A DNA stretch of 64,000 bases from Glycomyces sp. NRRL B-16210 (GTDB lineage Bacteria > Actinomycetota > Actinomycetes > Mycobacteriales > Micromonosporaceae), in the NCBI RefSeq assembly GCF_000719515.1, contig NZ_JOGR01000002.1, positions 279,431 to 343,430 of the forward strand, read 5' to 3'. Each line of letters begins with the position of its first letter. Position 1 is the stretch's first letter. Positions 50,070 to 58,854 of this stretch are shown here, in pieces. Below the pieces are notes generated by a model. That model was not told the DNA's origin, made no database searches, and worked only from the letters and a program-made list of their open reading frames with translations. Made by a program: the position numbers and the translations under genes.

Positions 50070-51784
50070 ACGAGATCATCAAGGAGCGCCTGACCGCGTT
50101 CCGTGCCGACCAGGAGCTGCTCGACCTTGACGATGCCAAGCTGTTCGAGGCTTTTGCGGCCCACTGCGTGCTGCACCAGTTCCACGAGGAGAGCTTCGAG
50201 CCGGACCTGCACCGCACTGGAGGCGGCAACGACCTCGGCGTGGACGCCTGGGGCATCGTCATCAACGGCGACCTCTACCACGACCTCGACGGCGTCAAGC
50301 ACGCCGTGGGGCAGTGCCGTGAGATGAACGTGGTCGTGATCGTGGTGCAGGCCAAGATGAGTCCGTCGTCCGAAGGCAAGGTCGTCGCCGATCTCGCCGA
50401 CAACCTGCGGCACATCTGCGCTCGGCCGCCGATCGCGTACACGGCCTCGCCGGAGGTGGTCGAGCTTCACGACGCGCTGGGCGTGCTCTACGACAACCAG
50501 CGGCTCATGACCGAGCAGAGCCCGCGCCTGGAAGTGCGCTACGTCCACTGCGGCGCTCAGGCGAACGCCGACATGCTCGAGAAGTGCCGTTCGGCGGAGT
50601 CCGCTGTGGACGAACTCGGCCGCTTCCAGTCGATCCGCTTCGAGTCGATCGGCTGGCGGGAGCTCGACCGGCTCTACAAGCTCACCCTCCGCAAGGTCAA
50701 AGCGGTCTTCGAGTGGCCCAACCACACCGCGATCCCCGCGATGGCGGGCGTGAAGCAGTCGTTCATGGGCACGATCCCGGCATCCGTGTTCGTCGAGCAG
50801 GTGCTGGTGGACGACGGCGGCAGCATCCGCAAGTTCCTGTTCGAGGACAACCTCCGGGAGTTCCTCGGCCAGTCCAACGAGGTCAACGACGGCATCGCGC
50901 AGTCGCTCGCCGACAAGGTCAAGCGGCGGCGCTTCGCGGTGCTGAACAACGGCATCACCGTGATCGCGCGGAGCTTCGGCATGACCGGCGACGAGTGCCA
51001 CATGAGCGACTTCCAGATCGTCAACGGCTGTCAGACCGGGCATGTGCTCTTCGAGAACCGGGACAAACTCACCGACGACGTCCACGTGAAGCTCACGGTG
51101 ATCGAGCCGGAGGACGAGAGCATCGCCGAGGCCATCACGGTCGCGACCAACCGGCAGACCGAGATCGCCCCCGAGGCCCTGCGCGCGGACCAGCAGATCC
51201 ACCGCGACATCGAGGAGTACTTCCTCACCCGCAAGAAACCGCACGACCTCTACTACGAGCGCCGCAGCGGCCAGTACGACGCGCGGACGGTCACGATGAC
51301 CCGCGTGATCAAGCAGAACCACCTGGTCCAGGCCTACGCTTCGGTCTTCCGCGGGCACGTCCACGAGGCCTCCCGCACCGCGAAGCTCCAGCGCGACAAG
51401 AGCCTCCGCATCTTCCACCCCGAAAGCCACCCGGTCGCCTACTACACGGCCGCTTCCATTTGGTACCAAGTGGATTGGCTCCTGCGCAACAACCGGCTCG
51501 ACCGCAAGTGGAAGCCGGCGCGGTTCATGTTCATGGCGGCCGTGGTGCGCCGCTTCGCAGGCGGCGCGCGGCTGCCGCAGAGCCCCAAGGACGCGAAGAA
51601 GCACTGCAACGACCTCTTGCTGCGCATCTGGAACCGCGACGAGGTCGAGCGGCTGGTCTCTCTCATGGTCCCGCATCTGGAGCGGCTGATCGAGGCCGAG
51701 ACCTCGAAGCAGCGATTGAACGACCTGGCCAGGACCCGGGGCTTCACCGACCGCTTCCTTGAGGCCGTCACGGACGTGTCGTAG
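50066..51784 (+). CDS. AIPR-family (abortive infection phage resistance) protein with nuclease-like N-terminus
   Basis: A TTG start overlaps the ATPase stop (TTGA). Of 572 residues, the N-terminal part carries a PD-(D/E)XK-like signature: GGGNDLGVDAW (Asp60 region) and VVIVVQAK (Gln95-Ala-Lys97). The AIPR domain (about 260-480) is recognised by FLFEDNLREFLGQSNEVNDGI, FAVLNNGITVIA and FQIVNGCQTGHVLFEN. AIPR proteins are named for phage-resistance loci and occur in other defence operons with nucleases and ATPases. DNA cleavage upon phage invasion, driven or directed by the HerA-like motor, is a reasonable hypothesis. Confidence 0.88.
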   Translation: MNEIIKERLTAFRADQELLDLDDAKLFEAFAAHCVLHQFHEESFEPDLHRTGGGNDLGVDAWGIVINGDLYHDLDGVKHAVGQCREMNVVVIVVQAKMSPSSEGKVVADLADNLRHICARPPIAYTASPEVVELHDALGVLYDNQRLMTEQSPRLEVRYVHCGAQANADMLEKCRSAESAVDELGRFQSIRFESIGWRELDRLYKLTLRKVKAVFEWPNHTAIPAMAGVKQSFMGTIPASVFVEQVLVDDGGSIRKFLFEDNLREFLGQSNEVNDGIAQSLADKVKRRRFAVLNNGITVIARSFGMTGDECHMSDFQIVNGCQTGHVLFENRDKLTDDVHVKLTVIEPEDESIAEAITVATNRQTEIAPEALRADQQIHRDIEEYFLTRKKPHDLYYERRSGQYDARTVTMTRVIKQNHLVQAYASVFRGHVHEASRTAKLQRDKSLRIFHPESHPVAYYTAASIWYQVDWLLRNNRLDRKWKPARFMFMAAVVRRFAGGARLPQSPKDAKKHCNDLLLRIWNRDEVERLVSLMVPHLERLIEAETSKQRLNDLARTRGFTDRFLEAVTDVS

Positions 51785-51800
51785 TTCGGATTCTGGGGTT

Positions 51801-51815
51801 GAAATGACCGATTTC
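51801..51815. promoter_or_regulatory. Small inverted repeat after the AIPR gene
   Basis: GAAAT-5-ATTTC lies 17 bases past the AIPR stop, in a spacer that is AT-rich relative to the genome. It may be part of the promoter region of the CBM2-metalloprotease or a weak terminator. Confidence 0.25.
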
Positions 51816-51855
51816 GGTGGTCTGATTTGCTTGTGCTCTCGGTTTCCGGCGCGCT

Positions 51856-51881
51856 TTAATATTTACGTATGTGAATATTAA
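51856..51881. promoter_or_regulatory. 26-bp near-palindrome upstream of the CBM2-metalloprotease
   Basis: TTAATATT (51856-51863) and AATATTAA (51874-51881) are perfect inverted arms. The 10-base centre TACGTATGTG is itself nearly symmetric, with 11 of the 13 base pairs of the whole site matched. It lies 68 bases before the start codon and is extremely AT-rich for this genome. It is probably an operator. Confidence 0.6.
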
Positions 51882-51948
51882 TGGCGGTCGTGGACTCGTT
51901 GCGGGCCGCCGGCGCGCCGATGGCGGTGCGCCCGAGCGAAGGAGCAGC

Positions 51949-53649
51949 ATGGAAGTCACGCGCAGCCGTAAGAGGCGGCTCGGGGCGGTAGGGCTGGCGG
52001 CCGGGGCGGTCGTGGCCGCCTCCGTCACCGTGGTGGCGGCGAACCCGGCATCCGCCGCCGCCTGCGACGCCGTCGAGTACGCGATCACCGCCCAGTGGGG
52101 CACCGGGCACAACGCCGCGGTGTCCATTCAGGCCGGTTCCGAGCCGCTCGACGGCTGGACCGTCGAGTTCGACCTCCCGACCGGGTCCACCGTCCAGAAC
52201 GCCTGGAACGTCGACTACTCCCAGACCGGAGCGCACTTCACCGGCAGCGACGTCGGCTGGAACGCCCAGATCAGCTCCGGTGAGACCCGGGAGCTGTTCG
52301 GCCTCACCGTCACCGGAGCCGACGCGGCGCCGACCGGATTCAAGGTCAACGGCCAGACCTGCGGCGACTCGAGCGTCCCGACCGACACCCCGACCGTCGA
52401 ACCCACGGACGAGCCCACCGGCGGGCCCGAGCAGCAGAAGGAGACCCGCACTCCCAGGTTCCTCACCGAAGCCGGGGCCGAGACCCGCAACTACGTCGAG
52501 TCCGAGAACTTCACCGTCCGCTGGGGCGACGCGATCGACGCCGTCGCCTGGGGCCAGCAGCGCGGCTACGACAACTATCCGCAGTGGGTCGCCGAGCACA
52601 TGGAGGAGATCTACGACTTCTACGTCGACGAAGTGGGCTTCGTCGACCCCGCCGACCACGCCACCGGCTCGCAGTACCGGATCAACCTCTACCTCTGCGG
52701 CACCTGGTCGAACGACTTCCTGCCGCCCGCGAACTGGGCCGGGCCCGACGACATCGGCGTCGGCCACATCTGCATGCCCTACGACAAGATCTGGGACCAG
52801 TGGGTCGAGGCCCACGAGTTCAGCCACATCCTCCAGTCGTACGCGGTCGATATCAACATCGCCGACGGCCACGGCGGCGGTTGGGGCGCAGGAAACCCCG
52901 TCTCCGGCCCCGTGTGGGAGGCCCACGCCAACTACATGGCCCGCATGATCCGCCCCGAAGTCACCGTCGGCTCCGGCTACTACGTCGACCGCCAGCACTA
53001 CCGCTGGCTCTCCCAGGAGACCTACTACGGCGACTGGATGCTGTTCAACACGATCCGCGAGAACTACGGCGCCGACGTGATCGACCGGTTCTGGTACGAG
53101 GCCGAGCAGGGCGAGCACCCGATCGACACCATCAAACGCGTCCTCGGCCTGAGCCAGACCGAATTCGCCGACCTGATCGGCGACTACGCCTCACGCCAGG
53201 TCGCCTACGACTTCGACGACGGCGAGGCCATCCGCAGCGACCTGTGGCGCTCCAGTACCTACAGCCCGCTGCACACCGACCCGCTCCAGAGCCTCGGCGA
53301 CGACCGGTACCGCATCGCCGACTCGGACGCGCCGCACCAGTACGGCCACAACATCATCCAACTCGACCCGACCGGCGAGGTCAGCATCTCGCTGACGGGC
53401 CAGTCGAACCTGAGCGGCGCGGACTGGCGATTCCGCCTCGTCGCCGTGTCGAGCGACTTCACCGCCCGGTACAGCCCGCTCTACGCACCGGGTGAGACGG
53501 CCGACTTCAGCCTCCAGGGCGGCGAGACGCACCTGATGCTCGTGGTCGCCGCGACCCCGTCCCAGCACCGCAACTATCCGATGTGGGAAGTCGGCGTCGG
53601 CGACCCGTTCCCGTACGACCTCACCATCACCGGCGCCACACCCTCCTGA
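51949..53649 (+). CDS. Secreted zinc metalloprotease-like protein with N-terminal CBM2
   Basis: A signal peptide (about 1-37, ASAAA) precedes an N-terminal CBM2 (about 38-142; CDAVEYAITAQWGTGHNAAVSI, GWTVEFDLPTG, GSDVGWNAQI) and a PTDTPTVEPTDEPTGGP linker. The main domain has EAHEFSHILQ, with HEFSH as a zinc-binding HExxH (289-293) followed by WEAHANYMA as a likely third ligand. A C-terminal beta-rich domain (about 420-566) ends the protein. It resembles DUF6055-type secreted metalloproteases; the CBM2 would direct it to cellulose. The ATG at 51949 follows AAGGAG. Confidence 0.85.
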   Translation: MEVTRSRKRRLGAVGLAAGAVVAASVTVVAANPASAAACDAVEYAITAQWGTGHNAAVSIQAGSEPLDGWTVEFDLPTGSTVQNAWNVDYSQTGAHFTGSDVGWNAQISSGETRELFGLTVTGADAAPTGFKVNGQTCGDSSVPTDTPTVEPTDEPTGGPEQQKETRTPRFLTEAGAETRNYVESENFTVRWGDAIDAVAWGQQRGYDNYPQWVAEHMEEIYDFYVDEVGFVDPADHATGSQYRINLYLCGTWSNDFLPPANWAGPDDIGVGHICMPYDKIWDQWVEAHEFSHILQSYAVDINIADGHGGGWGAGNPVSGPVWEAHANYMARMIRPEVTVGSGYYVDRQHYRWLSQETYYGDWMLFNTIRENYGADVIDRFWYEAEQGEHPIDTIKRVLGLSQTEFADLIGDYASRQVAYDFDDGEAIRSDLWRSSTYSPLHTDPLQSLGDDRYRIADSDAPHQYGHNIIQLDPTGEVSISLTGQSNLSGADWRFRLVAVSSDFTARYSPLYAPGETADFSLQGGETHLMLVVAATPSQHRNYPMWEVGVGDPFPYDLTITGATPS

Positions 53650-53659
53650 CGCCGCTATC

Positions 53660-53693
53660 GGCCGGTGGGACCGCGCGAGCCGTCCCACCGGCC
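53660..53693 (+). terminator. Terminator after the CBM2-metalloprotease
   Basis: GGCCGGTGGGAC and GTCCCACCGGCC form a perfect 12-bp stem with a 10-base loop, beginning 11 bases past the stop codon. Confidence 0.75.
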
Positions 53694-53776
53694 CGCGACT
53701 CCCGCCCGTTCAGGGGAGCCGCACCACCGCCGCAGCCGCTACATTGAGTCCTCTGTAGATGACCAATGGAGGTCCT

Positions 53777-54991
53777 ATGTACGCGGTCCTTGACGTGGAG
53801 ACGACCGGCCTGATGAACAAGGACCGGGTCGTGGAGATAGCGATCGCCCACGTCGACGGGGACGGCCGCGTCACCGACCGCTGGGAGACGCTGGTCAACC
53901 CGATGCGCGACCTCGGACCCCAAGAGCTGCACGGCATTCGCGCGGCCGACGCCCGCAAGGCACCCGTGTTCGAGGAGATCGCCGGGGACGTGGTCGCACG
54001 GCTCAGCGGCCGAATCCCGGTCGCGCACAACCTCTCGTTCGACGACCGGCTGCTCTTCCACGAGTACCTGCGACTCGGGCACGACCTGCCCCGCCTCTCG
54101 GACTTCGGGGTCTGCACCATGCAGTGGGCCGAGTTCTTCCTGCCGGGATCGGGCCGCAGCCTCCGCGACTGCTGCCTCGCGGCCGGCATCGACAACGCCC
54201 GCCCGCACGCCGCGATGTCCGACGTCCTGGTCACCGCCGAACTGCTCGCCCTGTACCTCAACAGCATGGGCCCGGACCCGATGTGGGACGACCGCTCCGC
54301 CATGGCCCGCACTCTCGACTGGCCCCGCCTGCCCGAGGCCCGCGCCGTCCCGGTCCGCCGAGGCACCGGAGCGGCCGACGACACCGACTTCCTTGCGCGC
54401 CTGGTCGACAGCGTCCCGCGCGTGCCCGACCCGCCGCAGGCCGACACCTATCTGGCCCTGCTCGACCGGGCCCTGCTGGACCGGTACGTCTCCGCCACCG
54501 AAGCCGACGCCCTTGTCGAACTGGCAGGGCAACTCGGGATCGGCCGATCGACCGCGATCGACCTGCACCGCGGCTACCTCCGCGCCCTCGCGTCAGCGGC
54601 CCTGGCCGACGGCGTGGTCACCGACGACGAACGGCACGACCTCGAACGCGTCGCCGCGCTCCTGTCGCTGCCAGAGGGGGAGGTCGACGAGGCCCTACGC
54701 GCGGCAGCCAGCGGCACCCGGATCGAACGCCGAGGCTTCCAACTGAGACGAGGCGACATCGTGGTCCTCACCGGGGCCTTCGCCGAGTCCAAGTCGTTCT
54801 GGGCGGACCGCCTCGAAGCGGCCGGACTGAAGGTCGCCCCGAACGTCACCAAGAAGACGAGACTGGTCGTCGCCGCCGACCCGGATTCGATGTCCGGCAA
54901 GGCATCGAAGGCCCGCCAGTACCGCATCCCGGTCATCGGCCCCGAATCCGTGGACTCGGTCCTGGCCAGAATGGCCCCGGCCGCGGGCTGA
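53777..54991 (+). CDS. DEDDh exonuclease with C-terminal BRCT domain
   Basis: The N-terminal DnaQ-like exonuclease (about 1-170) has VLDVETTG (Asp6, Glu8), PVAHNLSFDDRLLFHEY (third acid) and the His-Asp of RPHAAMSDVLVT. A helical middle region resembling a TerB/tellurium-like helix bundle (ALASAALADGVVTDDERHDLERVAALL) follows. The C-terminal BRCT (about 325-404; GDIVVLTGAFAESKSFWADRLEAAGLKVAPNVTKKTRLVVAADPDS) binds DNA ends or phosphoproteins. The start at 53777 follows GGAGG; an earlier ATG at 53759 has no such site. Confidence 0.85.
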   Translation: MYAVLDVETTGLMNKDRVVEIAIAHVDGDGRVTDRWETLVNPMRDLGPQELHGIRAADARKAPVFEEIAGDVVARLSGRIPVAHNLSFDDRLLFHEYLRLGHDLPRLSDFGVCTMQWAEFFLPGSGRSLRDCCLAAGIDNARPHAAMSDVLVTAELLALYLNSMGPDPMWDDRSAMARTLDWPRLPEARAVPVRRGTGAADDTDFLARLVDSVPRVPDPPQADTYLALLDRALLDRYVSATEADALVELAGQLGIGRSTAIDLHRGYLRALASAALADGVVTDDERHDLERVAALLSLPEGEVDEALRAAASGTRIERRGFQLRRGDIVVLTGAFAESKSFWADRLEAAGLKVAPNVTKKTRLVVAADPDSMSGKASKARQYRIPVIGPESVDSVLARMAPAAG

Positions 54992-55074
54992 CCGATTCCC
55001 CGAGCTTCCCGTTTCGCCGGTGGTCGCGACGACCAGTGGCCCAGGGCCTTCGCAGGCATCCTCGGAGAGGACGA

Positions 55075-55107
55075 GACGGGCCCGGCGATTCGCTCGCCGG
55101 GCCCGTC
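55075..55107. terminator. Bidirectional terminator between convergent genes
   Basis: A perfect 14-bp stem (GACGGGCCCGGCGA and complement) with the loop TTCGC lies 83 bases after the exonuclease stop and 21 bases from the protease stop. Confidence 0.8.
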
Positions 55108-55128
55108 ACTTGTCATAGGCACGAGGGC

Positions 55129-57876
55129 TTAACGCACCTGCGCCAATTCCGGCTCCACGACCTCCAACCCGCTCGGGGCGAAAGAGGCCGCAGACTGCTC
55201 GCCGAGTACGAAGTCCGCCTCGATCACGGCGCCGACGACGAGGTCGACCTCAGCCGTGGCGGACCCGGACTCGTGCACCACGTCGAACTGCGTCAATCCC
55301 GATCCGGGTGCGAAGGTCCAGTAGCGACCGTCCGCATTCGATATTCCGAAGTGTCCTGAAATCGTGTGCGTGACCACCGCCCCCTCGACCGGCGCGCCGG
55401 TCTGGTCGGTCACGGTGCCCCGCACCAGAGCTCCCGCGATCGGGGCGCAGTCGGCCACGCCTCCCACGAGGACGTCGTCGATCTGCCACCAGTACCCCGA
55501 CCGGTAGGCGTGGTAGTAGTTGAACTTGAGCTGGGCCTCCTGCGCCCCGGCCCACTCGGTCAGATCGATCGTCACCGTGGTCTCGCGCACCGAGTCCTCT
55601 GCCGCCCAGGCCTCTTCCCAGGTCTGCCCGCCGTCGACGCTGATCGACACGGCCGCCCGCGAGAACGGCGCGAACATGAAGAAGTCGGTCGCGAAGGTCA
55701 GCATCGGTTCCGGGGCGCTCGACAGGTCGAACACCGGTGAGACGAGGTCGGTGTCCATGGTGCCGCCGCCCGGCGGCCGGGCGAGTGCGAAACCGCCCGT
55801 ACCCGGGGTGAGGTTCCCGATGTGGGTGGGGTCGTCGAACTGCCACGGCTCGGGCCCGCGGTTGACCACGGTCCAGCCCACCGGCGCGGTCACGGACTCG
55901 AATCCGGTGCCCAGCGGGTCGAAGGCGTAGCCGGGAGCGGTGCAGCTGCCGGCGATCGGCACCTCGATGAGCAGGTCGGGCCCGTCCGCGACGACGTTGA
56001 CGGTCTGGTACCCGCCGTATTCGGCCCTGACCACCAGCTCCACGCCTCCGGTCGGCAACGTCAGTTCGAACTCCCCGGTGAACGGGTCGGTCGACGTGGA
56101 CACTTCGCCGCCCACCGAAGCGACTGTCGCCGCCAAGGGCCAGCCCTGACCGGAGCCGTCCACGACGGTCCCGGTGACCACAGTGGTCGGCAGCGGTGTC
56201 AGGACCGCGTCGAACTCCGCCGTCTCGTCGGGCTCCACGGTCACCGTCCCGGTGCCGGCCTGGTACCCGAACTTCGTGACGGTCGCCGAGTGCGGCCCGG
56301 CGAGCGCGAACGACACGGTGTAGGTGCCGTCGGCCCCCGTGGTGGCACGGCGGTCGAACGCTCCTTCGAAGACCAGCGTCGCGCCTTCCAGCGGCGCGCC
56401 GTCGGGATCGGTGACGGTGCCGGTGATGGAACCGGAGTCGCCGTCCGGGAGCGCCTGGACGGCCGCGAGCGCGTCGATGCGTCCGTACCCGTGCACGTAG
56501 TTCGCCTCCTCGGTACCACCGCACCGGTCGTCCACTGTGTCGCGGGCCGAGCCTGTCAGCATCTCGTAGACCAGGTCGAAGTCGCCGCGGAGGTCGGGTT
56601 CGGCCTCCAGCATCAGCGCGATGGTGCCCGCCACGTGCGGTGCGGCCATGGAGGTGCCGCTCTGGGTGCCGTAGGCGTTGCCGGGCATGGAGGAGCGGAT
56701 GCCGGAGCCGGGTGCGGACACGTCGGGCTTCACCCGCCCGTCGAGGCCGGGACCCCGCGACGAGAAGCTCGCGATCGTGCCGCTGGAGTCATAGGCGCCC
56801 ACGGCGATCACCTTCTCGTAGGACCCGGGCGAGTTGATGGACTCGCACACCGGTCCGCTGTTGCCCGCGGCGAACACGGGGATGATCCCCGCGGCGTACC
56901 AGAGGTCCACGATGTCCTGGTAGTACGGGTCGTTCGCCGATTCCCTGCCCCAGGAGTTGTTGACGATGTCGGGCGCCTTCGACGGGTCGGGGTCGCCGCC
57001 CTCCCAGTCGGTCGGCGCGACGATCCACTGCCCGGCGAGCAGCACCGAGTCCATACTGGAGCCGTAGTAGTTGACGGCGATCCACTCGGCGCCGGGTGCG
57101 ACGCCGATCTGGTTGCCCGCGCCGTCGTCCCCGACCATGGTGCCCACGGTGTGGGTGCCGTGGTTGGTGCGGTCGCAGGGCGCTGTGCCGCAACCGCCCT
57201 CGACGTCGTAGAAGTTGTAGTCGTGGGTGAAGGTGCCGTCCCCGTTGTTGCCGCGGTACTGCTCCACGAGCGCGGGATGGTCGTATTGGACGCCGGAGTC
57301 GATGCTGGCGATGACGACGCCTTCGCCGGTGACGCCGAGCTCGTCCCAGACCTCGGGCGCGTTGATGTCATCGGTGCCCCAGCCGGTGACGGCGGGCGCG
57401 AACTCGGACTCGACCGGTTCGACGGGTTCGACCTCGGGAGCATCGACGACCGCGGCGACCTCCTCGAAGGCGGTGACGGTCTCGAGCAGGTCGAGCCCGC
57501 CGGTCACCTTCACTGTCGATGAGGCCCAGTAGGTCTCGTAGACGACGCCCGCTTGGTCGAGGGCGGCGGTGAGGCCGGCCTGGGAGGTCTCGGCGTACGC
57601 CTTCGCCGCCTCGACGGCGGCGGCTCCCTTGTCGGCCTTGGCCTCGGCGTTGATGGCGGCCGAGTAGTCCGGGCCGCCGTGGAACTGGACCCAGAGTTCG
57701 GCTTCGCCTTCGGCGCGGATCTCGGCCAGCAGGTCGGGGTCGGTCTTCTGTGCCGTGAGCGCTGTGATGTCGGCTTCGGTCTGCGCCCCTGCGGGTGCGG
57801 CAACGGACAAGGCCGCTGCTAGCGCTCCCACGATAGAGACGGCGAGTACCCGACGCCATCGTTGTGTAGGTGACAA
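55129..57876 (-). CDS. Secreted subtilase (S8) with C-terminal accessory domains
   Basis: The 915-residue protein has a signal peptide (1-31, AGAQ), an inhibitor-like propeptide (about 33-160) and an S8 domain with triad Asp193 (SIDSGVQ), His239 (NHGTHTVGT) and Ser409 (SGTSMAAPH), plus the oxyanion AAGNSG. A PA-like insert seems absent. C-terminal parts include carboxypeptidase-regulatory-like Ig repeats (SITGTVTDPDGAPLEGATLVF, VRGTVTDQTGAPVEGAVVT) and a jelly-roll segment about 670-810. The start is TTG, four bases after AAGGAGCC, and begins with MSPTQRWRR. Extracellular protein degradation is its likely role. Confidence 0.88.
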   Translation of the reverse strand: MSPTQRWRRVLAVSIVGALAAALSVAAPAGAQTEADITALTAQKTDPDLLAEIRAEGEAELWVQFHGGPDYSAAINAEAKADKGAAAVEAAKAYAETSQAGLTAALDQAGVVYETYWASSTVKVTGGLDLLETVTAFEEVAAVVDAPEVEPVEPVESEFAPAVTGWGTDDINAPEVWDELGVTGEGVVIASIDSGVQYDHPALVEQYRGNNGDGTFTHDYNFYDVEGGCGTAPCDRTNHGTHTVGTMVGDDGAGNQIGVAPGAEWIAVNYYGSSMDSVLLAGQWIVAPTDWEGGDPDPSKAPDIVNNSWGRESANDPYYQDIVDLWYAAGIIPVFAAGNSGPVCESINSPGSYEKVIAVGAYDSSGTIASFSSRGPGLDGRVKPDVSAPGSGIRSSMPGNAYGTQSGTSMAAPHVAGTIALMLEAEPDLRGDFDLVYEMLTGSARDTVDDRCGGTEEANYVHGYGRIDALAAVQALPDGDSGSITGTVTDPDGAPLEGATLVFEGAFDRRATTGADGTYTVSFALAGPHSATVTKFGYQAGTGTVTVEPDETAEFDAVLTPLPTTVVTGTVVDGSGQGWPLAATVASVGGEVSTSTDPFTGEFELTLPTGGVELVVRAEYGGYQTVNVVADGPDLLIEVPIAGSCTAPGYAFDPLGTGFESVTAPVGWTVVNRGPEPWQFDDPTHIGNLTPGTGGFALARPPGGGTMDTDLVSPVFDLSSAPEPMLTFATDFFMFAPFSRAAVSISVDGGQTWEEAWAAEDSVRETTVTIDLTEWAGAQEAQLKFNYYHAYRSGYWWQIDDVLVGGVADCAPIAGALVRGTVTDQTGAPVEGAVVTHTISGHFGISNADGRYWTFAPGSGLTQFDVVHESGSATAEVDLVVGAVIEADFVLGEQSAASFAPSGLEVVEPELAQVR

Positions 57877-58398
57877 GACGGCTCCTTGCTAGAAGTGGCG
57901 GCGCCGAGGGTGATCGACGCCGATCGCGGTGGTGCAAATCGTTTCGGTCCCTTTGCTCCCACCTTGACAGCACATCGCCGAAGGCCGAAATGGACATAAC
58001 CGAGAAATCATTGGTAAATATGGGAAAAGCTCGATGAAGTGGGACGACTCACAGCCATTGGGGACTGGCGGTAATGCCGTGATCATCGGCGGGGCAAGCG
58101 TTTTCGATGCCTGCTCCATTTCAGAACGCGCGTGTACGTCCTTCGGGGACGGATGGCACCGGCGGCTCGCGCGCCGCCCTTCGGTGACCGAGGGTGACTC
58201 GGGGCGCGGCCTGGGCGCACGACGCAGGTGGGGTCGAAAGTTGCACGGGCGCTGGGCAAAGAATCGTCTAAATATTTGAAACTTCAAGTAATTGTGCCGG
58301 ATTCGTCTGGCTTGTACCGTGATTCACGAGGTCTCAGGGTGGCCGGCACCAGCCCTGGCGGGGGAGACGACTCGGTGCCGAGACCTGGAGGTCTCTCG
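57877..58398. other. 522-bp divergent spacer, AT-rich at both ends
   Basis: Between the protease and the small secreted protein there is no gene. AT-rich patches near 57990-58030 and 58255-58300 are probably promoters. The second contains TTGAA-2-TTCAA (58276-58287), a short perfect inverted repeat that could be an operator. Confidence 0.5.
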
Positions 58399-58854
58399 AT
58401 GAAGTCGGTCTCTCGATCCGTCAGATTGATGCTCGCCGTCGTGTTCGGATTGGCGATGAGCATGTCGTTCACCGCCTCGGCGTCCGCCACCTCGGACGCG
58501 CCGCCCGCTCCGGAGGCGACCTGGGAGCTGTCCGCTTACGAACAGCGGCTCTGCATCCCCGCAAACGCGCCCTACTTCTCCTACTTCGTCGGCTTCGTCT
58601 CGGGTCACTGGACCTCACCGCTCCTGTCCGAGGTGGACGGCCTGCCCGAGGGCACCACCTACCAACTGGACGAGTCGGTCCCGCCGGGCGACAACGGCGA
58701 CCGGTCCGTCGGGATCATCTGGCTCTTCGTCGACCTGCCCCCGCTGGACTACGGGGACTACTCGGCCACCCTCACCGTCACGGACGGGACGTCGACGCAG
58801 ACGATGCCGATCCTGATCAGGGCGCAAGAGAAGTGGGGCTGCGGAATCGCCTAA
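58399..58854 (+). CDS. Small secreted protein, unknown
   Basis: 151 residues with a clear signal peptide (about 1-31, ASASA). The mature domain begins with WELSAYEQRLCIPANAPYFSYFVGFV and is an immunoglobulin-like beta sandwich by its strand pattern (DYGDYSATLTVTDGTSTQTMPILIR), with two Cys that could pair. GGAGG precedes the ATG. It resembles no family I can name. Confidence 0.6.
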   Translation: MKSVSRSVRLMLAVVFGLAMSMSFTASASATSDAPPAPEATWELSAYEQRLCIPANAPYFSYFVGFVSGHWTSPLLSEVDGLPEGTTYQLDESVPPGDNGDRSVGIIWLFVDLPPLDYGDYSATLTVTDGTSTQTMPILIRAQEKWGCGIA

